A stretch of 64,000 bases of DNA from Clostridiales bacterium (GTDB lineage: Bacteria > Bacillota > Clostridia > Oscillospirales > Acutalibacteraceae). Position 1 is the first letter of the stretch, and each line of letters begins with the position of its first letter. The stretch covers positions 26,266 through 90,265 of the forward strand of contig JAAYPE010000045.1 in the NCBI GenBank assembly GCA_012519975.1, read 5' to 3'. A program made the position numbers and the translations under genes. Of this stretch, positions 1-8,110 are shown piece after piece. The notes beneath the pieces were generated by a model. It made no database searches. It was given only the letters and a program-made list of their open reading frames with translations, and had not been told where the DNA came from.

Positions 1-53
1 TATACTGTTTTAAAAAACGATAAGATTTATAAAAACATATAAAAATAAAAGAC

Positions 54-90
54 AAAAAAGCGGGCAAACTCACTATTGCAAGTTTGCCCA
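54..90 (-). terminator. Rho-independent terminator of the SASP gene
   Basis: An inverted repeat (GGGCAAACT at 62-70 against AGTTTGCCC at 81-89) lies next to an A-run at 54-59, which reads as a T-run on the minus strand. It sits 29 bases beyond the stop of the spore protein gene. Bases 1-53 hold no recognisable gene. Confidence 0.8.
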
Positions 91-118
91 GAATTAATAA
101 GTGATACTAAAATTTTGG

Positions 119-316
119 TTATTTCATACCGTGCTCATAAGCCTCAATCATCTTTTTAACCATTTGGCCACCAACAGAACCTGCTTCTTTTGCAGTAAGG
201 TCACCATTATATCCTTGTTTGAGGTTTACTCCAACTTCAGAAGCAGCCTCCATCTTGAAACGGTCGAGTGCTTCACGAGCTTCTGGTACTACACTACGAT
301 TGTTATTACTAGGCAT
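119..316 (-). CDS. Alpha/beta-type small acid-soluble spore protein
   Basis: This 65-residue protein belongs to the alpha/beta SASP family, which coats DNA in the dormant spore core and protects it from UV and chemical damage until germination. Visible family marks are an N-terminal VVPEAREALDRFKMEAASEVG segment, close to the GPR protease cleavage region, and a C-terminal GSVGGQMVKKMIEAYE block typical of the second conserved helix. Length matches the family (60-75 aa). The start ATG is preceded by AGGAG at good spacing. The gene is monocistronic with its own terminator. It is expected to be made in the forespore under sigma-G, though I did not identify that promoter. It is strong evidence that the host forms endospores. 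Confidence 0.95.
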   Translation of the reverse strand: MPSNNNRSVVPEAREALDRFKMEAASEVGVNLKQGYNGDLTAKEAGSVGGQMVKKMIEAYEHGMK

Positions 317-521
317 AATATTATAACACTCCTTAATTTTAAAATGTTAATTGCGTTTGCAGTAGTATTGTTAGCAATTAACATAGATATATTTATGAAA
401 AAATCTGTAAGTTTTTATTCAATTTATTTACAGTATGTAATTGTAAGAATTTTAAAAATATAGTAGTATCTTAATATACTAATAATATAATTATAGTCTA
501 AAATGAAAAGAAGTGAAAAAA

Positions 522-1193
522 ATGAAATTTAAAAAGCATTTAGAAAATCAAGACGAAAAAATTAAAATAAATAGTATAAACAAAGACCTAGAACCTACTA
601 ATGTTTTGCGCAAGCATTATAAAAATAGGCAAGAGCTGGATATAGATTTTTATACATCTAATTTATTGCAAACTAATGATGTAGGAGTTGCAAGAATTTT
701 ATCAACATATGGGAACACGGCAGTAATCGAGCAAGTGGACGGTATATATTATGACAGGATTTTAGATAGAATAGAGCAAGGACTTTTAAACCAAGAAAAC
801 ATAAAAAGGGTAGCACAAGAGCTTTGCAAATGGCTAAAAAAATATTATGCAGTGACTAAGAACGCAAGCCGTGGCGACATAAGCTTTAAAAATTTTATAT
901 TTACAACACAAGGTGAATGTGTTGGCATAAATTTTGAAAAACCGTTAGAACTCTGTAGATGTGAATATGATATGGGAAGAATGCTTTTTTATGTAGCAAC
1001 AAATGAGCCAATGTTTACAAGCGGAAAAATTCAAATGTGCAAAGTGTTGCTAGAATGCTTTTTAAAAATGAATGTGGATATTAACCTGATAAAAAAAGAA
1101 TATGAGGCGGAATTTGATAAAATAAAAGGTCAAAAAGCAGGGTTTATAAATTATGAGACGCAAATAAAAAATTTTTGGGATTTATTAATTTAA
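522..1193 (+). CDS. Kinase-fold (aminoglycoside phosphotransferase/CotS-like) protein, probably degenerate
   Basis: A 223-residue protein whose C-terminal half looks like a small protein-kinase/APH fold: RGDISFKNF resembles the catalytic loop (usually HGDxxxxN), and GINFEKPLELCRCEYDMGRMLFYV resembles the metal-binding DFE/DxG segment plus the following helix. The loop His is Arg and the metal-site Asp is Asn, so catalysis may be impaired. The glycine-rich N-lobe is not obvious. Spore-coat kinases (CotS/YsxE type) are one possible family and would fit the SASP neighbour, but this is inference. I prefer ATG 522, which has AAGAAG 9 bases upstream; GTG 513 is an in-frame alternative. The gene is monocistronic. 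Confidence 0.55.
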   Translation: MKFKKHLENQDEKIKINSINKDLEPTNVLRKHYKNRQELDIDFYTSNLLQTNDVGVARILSTYGNTAVIEQVDGIYYDRILDRIEQGLLNQENIKRVAQELCKWLKKYYAVTKNASRGDISFKNFIFTTQGECVGINFEKPLELCRCEYDMGRMLFYVATNEPMFTSGKIQMCKVLLECFLKMNVDINLIKKEYEAEFDKIKGQKAGFINYETQIKNFWDLLI

Positions 1194-1250
1194 TGCGTAT
1201 ATAAGCTTTTAAAGCACCGTATAATTATATAGACAATAGGCTTTTTATAC

Positions 1251-1280
1251 TTGACACAGTGTTGAATAGTGTTGTATGAT
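1251..1280 (+). promoter_or_regulatory. Possible sigma-A promoter upstream of trxA
   Basis: TTGACA at 1251-1256 and TATGAT at 1275-1280 are 18 bases apart. A second promoter-like element lies closer to the gene (1348-1387). Confidence 0.4.
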
Positions 1281-1347
1281 TGTCACTATAATTCTATGTT
1301 TTATATATGGTGTATTTTTTGAAAACATTTTTTAAATACAAAATCGT

Positions 1348-1387
1348 GTGATTTAGTTACAGAAAAAACATATATATTGAGTATAAT
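1348..1387 (+). promoter_or_regulatory. Shared 20-bp element plus -10 box upstream of trxA
   Basis: GTGATTTAGTTACAGAAAAA (1348-1367) is followed after 14 bases by TATAAT (1382-1387). The identical 20-mer, again 14 bases before a -10-like hexamer, is found upstream of the rhodanese gene (8913-8952). It covers where a -35 box would be, so it may be an activator-dependent or alternative promoter. Confidence 0.5.
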
Positions 1388-1421
1388 AGAGTTAAAGTTA
1401 AATTTAAAGGAGAGAAGAGAG

Positions 1422-1733
1422 ATGGCAGTTTTAAATATTACAAAAGACAACTTCGAAAAAGAGGTACTTCAATCAACACAGCCTGTTCTCATTGATTTTT
1501 GGGCTGATTGGTGTGGTCCGTGTAAGATGATAGGCCCCGTTGTTGAAGAAATCGCAAGAGAGACTGATAACGCAAAAATTTGCAAGGTTAATGTTGATGA
1601 GCAACCAGAACTTGCAGCACAATTTAATGTTATGAGTATCCCAACACTTGTAGTTATAAAAGATGGAAAAGTTGTAAATACAGCAGTTGGAGTAAGACCA
1701 AAAGTAGAGCTTATGGCAATGATAAATGTTTAA
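1422..1733 (+). CDS. trxA: Thioredoxin
   Basis: A 103-residue thioredoxin, the cytoplasmic dithiol carrier that reduces disulfides in ribonucleotide reductase, peroxidases and other targets. The active site WCGPC has Cys31 and Cys34 after the usual DFWAD strand, and the cis-proline loop MSIPT is present. Length is standard. ATG 1422 is chosen because AAAGGAGAGAAG lies just upstream; an upstream in-frame TTG at 1377 would add 15 residues unlike any thioredoxin. The thioredoxin-reductase-like flavoprotein at 2498-3352 is a likely electron donor. A terminator follows directly, so the gene is transcribed alone. Confidence 0.97.
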   Translation: MAVLNITKDNFEKEVLQSTQPVLIDFWADWCGPCKMIGPVVEEIARETDNAKICKVNVDEQPELAAQFNVMSIPTLVVIKDGKVVNTAVGVRPKVELMAMINV

Positions 1734-1749
1734 TTTCAAGGAAAAAATA

Positions 1750-1782
1750 AGCACTAGCCTGATACACGGTTAGTGCTTTTTT
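1750..1782 (+). terminator. Bidirectional terminator between trxA and the Crp/Fnr gene
   Basis: The stem AGCACTAGCC / GGTTAGTGCT is followed by a T-run on the plus strand and preceded by an A-run. It can therefore end both converging transcripts. Confidence 0.8.
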
Positions 1783-1799
1783 ATTATGCAATTTTAAAT

Positions 1800-2477
1800 T
1801 TAAATAGACAAATCTTCAAGTGCTTGCTTGTCAAGTATTTGTATACCGCCACGATACAGCTTAACAAATCCTTCATTTTCAAAATATTTAAGCATTCGTG
1901 ACACAACTTCTCTTGCACTGCCCATATATTTTGCGATTTGCTCGTGTGTGATTTTGATTTTATCGTTGTTTACATTTTCAGATTCGTCTATCAAAAATCT
2001 TGCAAGTCGTTTGTCAAAGCTTGTAAAAAGTATTTGTTGCATAGACCACATAACATCTGAAAAACGCTTGGTCAAAAGCTTGTATGTAAAGTTTTCAACA
2101 TAGATATTTTCGTTTAAAAGTGTGTCAAAATATTTAGAGTTAATAATTAGCAGCTCGCTATCTTCCTCAGCGTCAATAAAAACATCAAACTCAATATTGT
2201 TTAAAACACAAGCTGCAGAAAGTGTGCACATATCGCCTGGGTACATTCTATAAAGTGTGATCTCACGCCCTTCATCTGACAACAAAAAAACACGCAAATG
2301 TCCACTCTTTAAAGTCATTACGCCGTTGCAGTCTGTGTCACCGCTATGTATGTGCTCCCCTTTCTTGAATGATGAATTTAAGGTATTAAGACACAAAGTT
2401 TTTTGCTCTTCTTCTGATAGATGTTCCCAAAAGGGAAAGTGCGTGGAAAAGATTTCCTTACACTCTTCAAACACCAT
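1800..2477 (-). CDS. Crp/Fnr-family transcriptional regulator
   Basis: This 225-residue regulator has an N-terminal cyclic-nucleotide-binding-type beta barrel (about residues 15-130, with KSGHLRVFLLSDEGREITLYRMYPGD in pieces matching the family) and a C-terminal winged helix-turn-helix (about 150-222; HEQIAKYMGSAREVVSRML is the recognition region). The N-terminal domain has scattered cysteines (C6, C28 and others) but no clear four-Cys Fnr cluster motif, so the sensed signal is unknown. It lies 20 bases downstream of the thioredoxin-reductase-like gene on the same strand, suggesting one transcript and a redox or oxidative-stress role. The start ATG reads MVFEECKE. Confidence 0.88.
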   Translation of the reverse strand: MVFEECKEIFSTHFPFWEHLSEEEQKTLCLNTLNSSFKKGEHIHSGDTDCNGVMTLKSGHLRVFLLSDEGREITLYRMYPGDMCTLSAACVLNNIEFDVFIDAEEDSELLIINSKYFDTLLNENIYVENFTYKLLTKRFSDVMWSMQQILFTSFDKRLARFLIDESENVNNDKIKITHEQIAKYMGSAREVVSRMLKYFENEGFVKLYRGGIQILDKQALEDLSI

Positions 2478-2497
2478 TTAAATCACTCCAACAATAA

Positions 2498-3352
2498 TTA
2501 TTTACGCAAGTATTTCACAAGTTGTGTGCCGGCCTTAGCACCCTCTCCAACAGCTTTAGAAATTTGAAGCAGGCCACCAGTACAGTCACCTGCGGCAAAA
2601 AGCCCCGGAATATTGGTTGCCATATTCTCATCGACTTGAATATCTTTTCCAACAGTGATAGCGCCAATTTTTCGAGCAAGGTCTGCACTTCCAGCAACTC
2701 CAAAAGCTATAAAAACACCCTCAATATCAAGTGTAGAACCATCATAAAACTCAACACCTGAAAGTCGTTCATCACCAGTTAGAGAATTAATTTTTTGAGT
2801 GTTGACAATAATATTATCATCAACATTCTCAGGCGCAGGTTTTCCGTTTGTAAGAATTGTAACAGATTTAGCTACAGGCAAAAGCTCTAAAGCTTCGTGA
2901 ACTGCATACTCTCCGTCACCCAAAACGGCAACATCCTTACCACGATAAAAAAATGCGTCGCAAACGGCACAGTAGCTAACCCCCTTGCCTTCAAACTGAG
3001 TAATACCTGTGATTTTTGGCACAAATCGGGGAGAGCCAGTGGCAATAATTACACCATCTGCTTTTAAATCTTCATCAACAGTTTTTACAACTAGCGTATC
3101 TTCAAAAGAAAGTCCTACAACCTCTTTCTCAATAACATTTACACCAAGCCTTTTTGCACCATTAATTCCACTCTCTTCAAGATTAGAGCCAGAAACAGGG
3201 TCTTCAAATCCATAATAGTTTTCTATTTTTTCAGCTTTTTTAAGAGCACTGTATCCCGTGGAAATAATAGTTGTTTCAATCCCTGCACGAGCTGTGTATA
3301 ATGACGCAGAAACACCTGCAGGACCAGAACCTATGATTATTACTTTTGACAT
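2498..3352 (-). CDS. Thioredoxin-reductase-family flavoprotein, possibly ferredoxin-dependent
   Basis: A 284-residue FAD disulfide reductase. The FAD-binding GSGPAG is at residues 8-13, the redox-active CAVC at 128-131, and the C-terminal GLFAAGDCTGGLLQISKAVGEG FAD motif (in parts) near 245-270. The NADPH-domain loop reads GDGEYAVHEALEL and continues to TILTNGK, without the HRRxxxR segment that binds the NADPH phosphate in standard TrxB. The protein is also shorter than TrxB (about 310 aa). Known clostridial ferredoxin-dependent flavin thioredoxin reductases share this loss, so that assignment is likely; a diverged TrxB is the alternative. The RBS AAGGAGG precedes ATG 3352. It is the first gene of a pair with the Crp/Fnr regulator and is close to trxA. 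Confidence 0.85.
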   Translation of the reverse strand: MSKVIIIGSGPAGVSASLYTARAGIETTIISTGYSALKKAEKIENYYGFEDPVSGSNLEESGINGAKRLGVNVIEKEVVGLSFEDTLVVKTVDEDLKADGVIIATGSPRFVPKITGITQFEGKGVSYCAVCDAFFYRGKDVAVLGDGEYAVHEALELLPVAKSVTILTNGKPAPENVDDNIIVNTQKINSLTGDERLSGVEFYDGSTLDIEGVFIAFGVAGSADLARKIGAITVGKDIQVDENMATNIPGLFAAGDCTGGLLQISKAVGEGAKAGTQLVKYLRK

Positions 3353-3488
3353 ATAAAAACCTCCTTAATATTTATAACATAATAGCTTTTATATGCTATA
3401 TTTTATGTAACTTGCTCACAAAAATTATAGCAGATATTACCTACACTTTTCAACAATAATATGATACAATAGCTTTTGGTGAGTAAAA

Positions 3489-4124
3489 ATGAGAGAAAAC
3501 ATATGTTATATTGTTGGTGCGGGTAGCTTTGACAATCAACCGTTTGATGTTAAAAAAAATGATTTAATAATTGCAGCAGACGGTGGATATAAGTATTTAA
3601 AACAGCTTAATATTGATTGCGATATATTGCTTGGTGATTTTGATTCGATTGACGAAATTCCAAATCACTCTAACATTATACAACATCCAGAGCAAAAAGA
3701 CGATACTGATATGGTGTTGGCAGTCCAAACAGGGCTTAAAAAAGGCTATAAATGCTTTGTAATCTATGGTGGACTTGGTGGCAGACTAGACCATACAATT
3801 GCCAATATTCAAACAATTGCGTATTTGTCAAAGCAAGGAGCGCAAGGCTTTTTGATTGGCGAGGGTATGGTAATTACTGCTATTACAAATAGTGATTTTA
3901 ATTTTGACGGCACAAAAAGAGGCGTAATTTCAATTTTTGCAAATGGCGATAAAGCTTCTGGCGTTTATTTAAACGGGCTAAAATATAAGCTTGAAAATGC
4001 CACAATAACAAGTGATTATCCAATTGGAGTTAGCAATGAATTTGTTGGTGAGGAAAGCCAAGTAATAGTAAATAATGGCACTTTAATTATAGTATGGAAC
4101 GATAAAAATTTTAATATTGATTAA
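3489..4124 (+). CDS. thiN: Thiamine pyrophosphokinase
   Basis: This 211-residue enzyme transfers pyrophosphate from ATP to thiamine, giving thiamine diphosphate in the cytoplasm. Family signatures are AADGG (about 31-35), GDFDSI (about 55-60), the acidic QKDDTDM segment (about 75-81) and GGLGGRLDH (about 98-106), which binds ATP and thiamine. Length is typical. The start is ATG 3489 after GGTGAG. In many Firmicutes the gene follows rpe and rsgA; here it stands alone, divergent from the thioredoxin-reductase-like gene and closed by a terminator. No TPP riboswitch was seen upstream. Confidence 0.95.
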   Translation: MRENICYIVGAGSFDNQPFDVKKNDLIIAADGGYKYLKQLNIDCDILLGDFDSIDEIPNHSNIIQHPEQKDDTDMVLAVQTGLKKGYKCFVIYGGLGGRLDHTIANIQTIAYLSKQGAQGFLIGEGMVITAITNSDFNFDGTKRGVISIFANGDKASGVYLNGLKYKLENATITSDYPIGVSNEFVGEESQVIVNNGTLIIVWNDKNFNID

Positions 4125-4132
4125 CAATAGGT

Positions 4133-4165
4133 CTGTAAAGTGATATTGCTTTACAGATTGTTTTT
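4133..4165 (+). terminator. Terminator after thiN
   Basis: CTGTAAAG (4133-4140) pairs with CTTTACAG (4149-4156) and is followed by ATTGTTTTT. Confidence 0.7.
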
Positions 4166-4180
4166 GCATTTTTTTACATA

Positions 4181-4190
4181 TTTCGACAAA
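4181..4190 (-). promoter_or_regulatory. Possible Spo0A box upstream of the surface-protein gene
   Basis: TTTCGACAAA on the plus strand is the reverse of TTTGTCGAAA, a close match to the 0A-box core TGTCGAA. It lies about 80 bases before the start of the next gene. A single box is weak evidence. Confidence 0.3.
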
Positions 4191-4270
4191 GATGCTTAAG
4201 TATTTCGTTAAAAGAATATATTGAGTTTATTTGTATATCGTGATAAATTTATATAAAATAAAATAACGGG

Positions 4271-6178
4271 ATGGTTTTTATAATGCTGCGTAAAAAGAGT
4301 TTAGCAACTTTAATCTTAGCAATGTGGATAATTTTTGCAATTCCTTTTCAAGTTAATGCATCAAGAATGAGGCCAAAATATAAAGATAAAAACAAAGTGA
4401 GTGCGCAAATGAGCACATCTGCGGTAGAGAGTGAATACATAAAGCTTGAGGATAATTCATCGAGATACGCTTACAATATACTTGTTAAAAATTCGGATAA
4501 ATGGATACAAACCACGAGCGTTCAAAAAAGACAAATATGTGGTTACAAAATAAAAGTTTTAATTGACAATGTCGATTATGATATAATTAACCTACAAATG
4601 GGTGTTGAGAAAGAGATTATCCCCGATGTCACACTAACTTTAAATGCCACGTTTACAAATCAAGGGCAGTTTATAAAAATAGAATATGTTATAAAAAACT
4701 ATTCTAATAGAAGTTATAAAATAAATATTGCAACATATTCTAATGTTTCGATTGATAATAAAATTTCTACTAAAATTACACCTTTTACTAATGGTTTTGG
4801 ATTTAAAGCTACCCAAGGAAACATAGAAGATTTAGAGCTGAATTTTATTGTAGGAAAAAATATAAATGTAACAAACACAGATTCAATCTGGTGCGGAGAA
4901 AAGGTTGATGTAGATGCTAATTTGTTTTCATCGGGGCGATGTTGTAGTTGTTCGGGTGATGTTGCAATAGCATACGCGTGGAAAGATAAGGTTCTTTTGC
5001 CCAAATCAAATTTAAATTGCTCTACTTTGGTGGGTGTTGGTCAAGTCAGTGGTTCGCCTGAAATTTTGGTTACAACTCCTTCAAGTTTAAGTAATACATT
5101 TTACGCAGGACAAACATATGGTATTAAAGGTTTAGTTTTTGGCACGAATAATATTGAGGGAACACGGGTGTATTATTCAATTGATAATGGCGATAAAATT
5201 TTGGCACATACCTTTGATGATAAAAAAGGCAGTTTTGTATCGGACTTTAAAATTCCACCAAATCTCAGTGAAGGTATACATAGAATCGACTTTTTTGCAG
5301 AAGATAAATATGGTATGATTTCAAGCACACAAATTGTGCTTATTGTTGTGAAAAAGGAAACTTGCACAGTTATTTTTGAGAGTAACGGCGGAAGCAGTGT
5401 AGAAGATTTTACAAAAGTTTCAATTGGGAGCAAAATTTTGCCACCTAAACCGCCAACAAAGCAAGGTTTTGATTTTGTAGGTTGGTATAAAGATAGCGAA
5501 TGTAATTATAAGTGGGACTTTGAAAATGACAAGGTCGAAGAGAATACAAAGCTTTATGCAAAGTGGAAAAAGCAAACAGCAACAGTGTCGCAAATTCCAA
5601 GTCAAATTAACAGTCCTGAACTGGTTTCTATAGTTGTTCCACAGGGTGCTTTTGATGAGTCTGTAGAAATGCGATTAGCATATGCGCCAAATTATTTAGA
5701 TTTGTTTAAAGAACATCTAAATTTCAAAAATTTATTTGCACTGGATATCAATATATTTGGTGTAAACACTGGTGCAAAAGTTCAACCGAATGAAGGAAAA
5801 TCAGTCCAAATAACATTGCCAGTACCAAAAGAGCTTTTACATCAAAAAGATAAAATAAAAGTTGCGCTTTTAAAAGACAATGAAATAGAGATTTTAGATT
5901 CCGAAATAATATTTATTGATGATGTTTGTTGTATAAGATTTTTTGCAAATCATTTCTCTCCATATGCTTTTTATATAGAAAAGGATATAGAAATTATAAA
6001 AGATGATAAAATGCCAAAAGCACAAAGTCCGACAGCAGAGAACACGGCAGATAAAATAAAAAATTCTTATGATGAAAAATCTCCAAAAACAAACGATGAT
6101 ACAAATGCGTTTCCACTATTTATTTGCCTAACATCGTCAGGGATTGCATTTTTTATAATTAAAGAAAAGAAATCATAA
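4271..6178 (+). CDS. Secreted, probably wall-anchored surface protein with an InlB-type B repeat
   Basis: A 635-residue exported protein. It has an N-terminal signal peptide (LRKKSLATLILAMWIIFAIP, cleavage near VNAS), a long unrecognised beta-rich region (about 40-360), one Listeria/Bacteroides-type B repeat (about 365-437, with GGSSVEDF, FDFVGWYKD and KLYAKWKK), a further extracellular-looking domain (about 445-580), and a C-terminal sorting-like signal: SPKTND, then a hydrophobic stretch and IKEKKS. SPKTN differs from LPXTG, so a class-specific sortase or simple membrane retention is possible. The role is likely surface adhesion or interaction, not catalysis. ATG 4271 has a weak upstream GGG; ATG 4283 is an alternative. 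No sortase gene is in the window. Confidence 0.75.
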   Translation: MVFIMLRKKSLATLILAMWIIFAIPFQVNASRMRPKYKDKNKVSAQMSTSAVESEYIKLEDNSSRYAYNILVKNSDKWIQTTSVQKRQICGYKIKVLIDNVDYDIINLQMGVEKEIIPDVTLTLNATFTNQGQFIKIEYVIKNYSNRSYKINIATYSNVSIDNKISTKITPFTNGFGFKATQGNIEDLELNFIVGKNINVTNTDSIWCGEKVDVDANLFSSGRCCSCSGDVAIAYAWKDKVLLPKSNLNCSTLVGVGQVSGSPEILVTTPSSLSNTFYAGQTYGIKGLVFGTNNIEGTRVYYSIDNGDKILAHTFDDKKGSFVSDFKIPPNLSEGIHRIDFFAEDKYGMISSTQIVLIVVKKETCTVIFESNGGSSVEDFTKVSIGSKILPPKPPTKQGFDFVGWYKDSECNYKWDFENDKVEENTKLYAKWKKQTATVSQIPSQINSPELVSIVVPQGAFDESVEMRLAYAPNYLDLFKEHLNFKNLFALDINIFGVNTGAKVQPNEGKSVQITLPVPKELLHQKDKIKVALLKDNEIEILDSEIIFIDDVCCIRFFANHFSPYAFYIEKDIEIIKDDKMPKAQSPTAENTADKIKNSYDEKSPKTNDDTNAFPLFICLTSSGIAFFIIKEKKS

Positions 6179-6231
6179 TTACTTTATAATTATGATATAA
6201 TAGAAAAAATAAGATAAATAAAGGTGATTTT

Positions 6232-7269
6232 ATGAAAAAGATTGCTTTCTTTGATACAAAACCATATGACAAGGTTTGGTTTGATAAAACAAATACAAAA
6301 TATGAAATAGATTATTTTGAAGGAAAGTTAAACTCAAAAACTGCAAGGCTTGCAAAGGGTTACGATGCAGTTTGTGCATTTGTTAATGATGATATTGACG
6401 AAAAAACTATAAACGCTCTAGCTGATTTTGGAGTAAAAGTTTTGGCTATGCGCTGTGCGGGATATAGCAATGTTGATTTTAAAGCGGCATATGAAAAAAT
6501 AAATATAGTCAGAGTTCCCGATTATTCTCCTTATGCTGTTGCAGAGCATACAATGGCACTTTTGCAAACACTTAATAGAAAGCTTCATAAAGCGTATAAT
6601 CGCACAAGGGATTTCAATTTTAGTTTAATTGGACTTACTGGTATAGACTTGCACGGTAAAACAGCCGGAGTTATTGGAACGGGAAAAATCGGCAGAGTTT
6701 TTATAGATATTTGCCGTGGATATGGAATGAATGTAATTGCATACGACCCGTTTCCAGCAAAAGATACAGATATAAATTATGTTGACCTTGATACTTTGTT
6801 CAGAGAAAGCGATGTAATATCGTTGCACTGCCCACTTACAGAGGAGACAAAGCATATTATTGACGAAGATGCGTTTGCAAAAATGAAAAAAGGAACATAC
6901 ATTGTAAACACATCAAGAGGTGCATTGATTAACAGTTGTGCGCTTTTAAATGCACTAAATGATGAAAAAATAAGAGGCGCAGCACTTGACGTTTATGAGG
7001 AAGAGGCTGACTTGTTTTTTGAGGATTTTTCAGGAACCATAGTAAAAGATGATGTTTTATCTTTGCTGATTTCTCGACCAAATGTTATTTTAACATCTCA
7101 TCAGGCTTTTTTAACCGAGGAAGCACTAGAGAATATAGCGTCTACCACAATACAAAATCTTGATGAGTTTTTTGAAGGAAAAGAACTTACAAATGAGGTT
7201 TGCTATTATTGTGATAAACAAAAGGTAAAAGACAATTGTCGTAAAGATAGGAAAAAAAGATGCTTTTAA
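6232..7269 (+). CDS. ldhA: D-2-hydroxyacid dehydrogenase, D-lactate dehydrogenase type
   Basis: A 345-residue NAD-dependent enzyme of the D-isomer 2-hydroxyacid dehydrogenase family, probably reducing pyruvate to D-lactate to regenerate NAD during fermentation. The N-terminal catalytic part opens KIAFFDTKPYD, as in D-lactate dehydrogenases. The Rossmann motif GVIGTGKIGR is near 145-154, the substrate-binding Arg lies in NTSRGALIN (about 224-232), and the catalytic His in TSHQAF. The last 15 residues (YCDKQKVKDNCRKDRKKRC) are a basic, Cys-containing tail that may not be conserved. ATG 6232 follows AAAGGTGA. The gene appears to be expressed alone. Another hydroxyacid substrate cannot be excluded. 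Confidence 0.88.
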   Translation: MKKIAFFDTKPYDKVWFDKTNTKYEIDYFEGKLNSKTARLAKGYDAVCAFVNDDIDEKTINALADFGVKVLAMRCAGYSNVDFKAAYEKINIVRVPDYSPYAVAEHTMALLQTLNRKLHKAYNRTRDFNFSLIGLTGIDLHGKTAGVIGTGKIGRVFIDICRGYGMNVIAYDPFPAKDTDINYVDLDTLFRESDVISLHCPLTEETKHIIDEDAFAKMKKGTYIVNTSRGALINSCALLNALNDEKIRGAALDVYEEEADLFFEDFSGTIVKDDVLSLLISRPNVILTSHQAFLTEEALENIASTTIQNLDEFFEGKELTNEVCYYCDKQKVKDNCRKDRKKRCF

Positions 7270-7345
7270 AGAATATGCAGAATAATTGTATTTGATGGTG
7301 AAACAATAAAATTGCAAGCCTTACAATATAAAAAGGAGCATATTT

Positions 7346-7495
7346 ATGAGCAAAGAAAACAAGAAGAAAAGCACTAAAAACAATAAAAAAAGCGACGGCA
7401 AGTTTAGGTCGAAAAATATAAATCACGATCCAGTTTCTGAAAGTGCAAGAGCCATTTTTGGATTAAAATCCAAAGACAATGAAAGGGATAAATGA
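7346..7495 (+). CDS. Small basic protein (49 aa), uncharacterised
   Basis: A 49-residue, Lys/Asn/Ser-rich protein starting MSKENKKKSTKNNKKSDGKF and ending with an ordered-looking segment around HDPVSESARAIFGLKSK. The ATG has a strong AAAAGGAG ribosome site 8 bases upstream, and the stop overlaps the ATG of the next gene (ATGA), so the two are translationally coupled. The KxxxHDPxSESARAxFGL pattern recalls small conserved clostridial proteins of unknown function, but I cannot name the family with certainty. It is too basic and short for an enzyme. Confidence 0.7.
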   Translation: MSKENKKKSTKNNKKSDGKFRSKNINHDPVSESARAIFGLKSKDNERDK

Positions 7496-8097
7496 CAAAC
7501 CAAACACTCTATAATGAAATATGCCACCATCTGATTTATGATGATAAGCCATCAGAATTTTTAAATAATATATATGGCAATCCTAGTTTTTCTAGCTATC
7601 CGTTTGATATGATAAAAAACACTGCAAAAACAAACCAATCTCCTATTTATCACGCAGAGGGGAATGTTTGGAATCATACAATGATGGTAGTGGACGAGGC
7701 TGCAAAAGTAAAAGAAAAAAGCAAAAATCAATTGGTCTTTATGTGGTCTGCATTGCTTCATGATATAGGAAAACCGCAAACAACAAGGATAAAAAAGGGC
7801 AAAATAACATCATATAATCACGATAAAGTTGGTGCAGTTTTATCAAAAGAGTTTTTATCAAATTTTACTCAAGACGAAATTTTTATAAACGATGTTTCGC
7901 AACTTGTAAAATATCATATGCAAATTTTGTTTGTAATAAAAGGTCTTTCTTATTCAAATATTAAAGGTATGAAGCAGGATACAGATATAGAAGAAATCGC
8001 ACTTTTAGGGCTGTGTGATAGGCTCGGGAGAGCGGGTAGTAATGAAAGCCAAGAAATAAAAAATATAAAAACCTTTTTAAATATTTGCAAAAAATAG
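7492..8097 (+). CDS. HD-domain phosphohydrolase-like protein
   Basis: A 201-residue protein with an HD metal-dependent phosphohydrolase domain: NHTMMV supplies the first His, ALLHDIGKP (about 85-93) the HD pair, and later His and Asp residues (NHDK, KYHMQ, CDRLGR) complete the metal sites. The domain resembles the HD half of tRNA nucleotidyltransferases, but no nucleotidyltransferase domain is present. The substrate is unknown; nucleotides or RNA 2',3'-phosphates are typical for relatives. It overlaps the preceding small gene by four bases and is followed 13 bases later by the DUF3892 gene, forming a three-gene operon with a shared terminator. Confidence 0.8.
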   Translation: MTNQTLYNEICHHLIYDDKPSEFLNNIYGNPSFSSYPFDMIKNTAKTNQSPIYHAEGNVWNHTMMVVDEAAKVKEKSKNQLVFMWSALLHDIGKPQTTRIKKGKITSYNHDKVGAVLSKEFLSNFTQDEIFINDVSQLVKYHMQILFVIKGLSYSNIKGMKQDTDIEEIALLGLCDRLGRAGSNESQEIKNIKTFLNICKK

Positions 8098-8110
8098 GGA
8101 GATATAAGTT

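Noticed and set aside
101-463. A 120-codon plus-strand frame across the SASP gene
   Set aside because: It runs antisense over a certain spore protein gene, has no ribosome site and its translation is low-complexity and hydrophobic.
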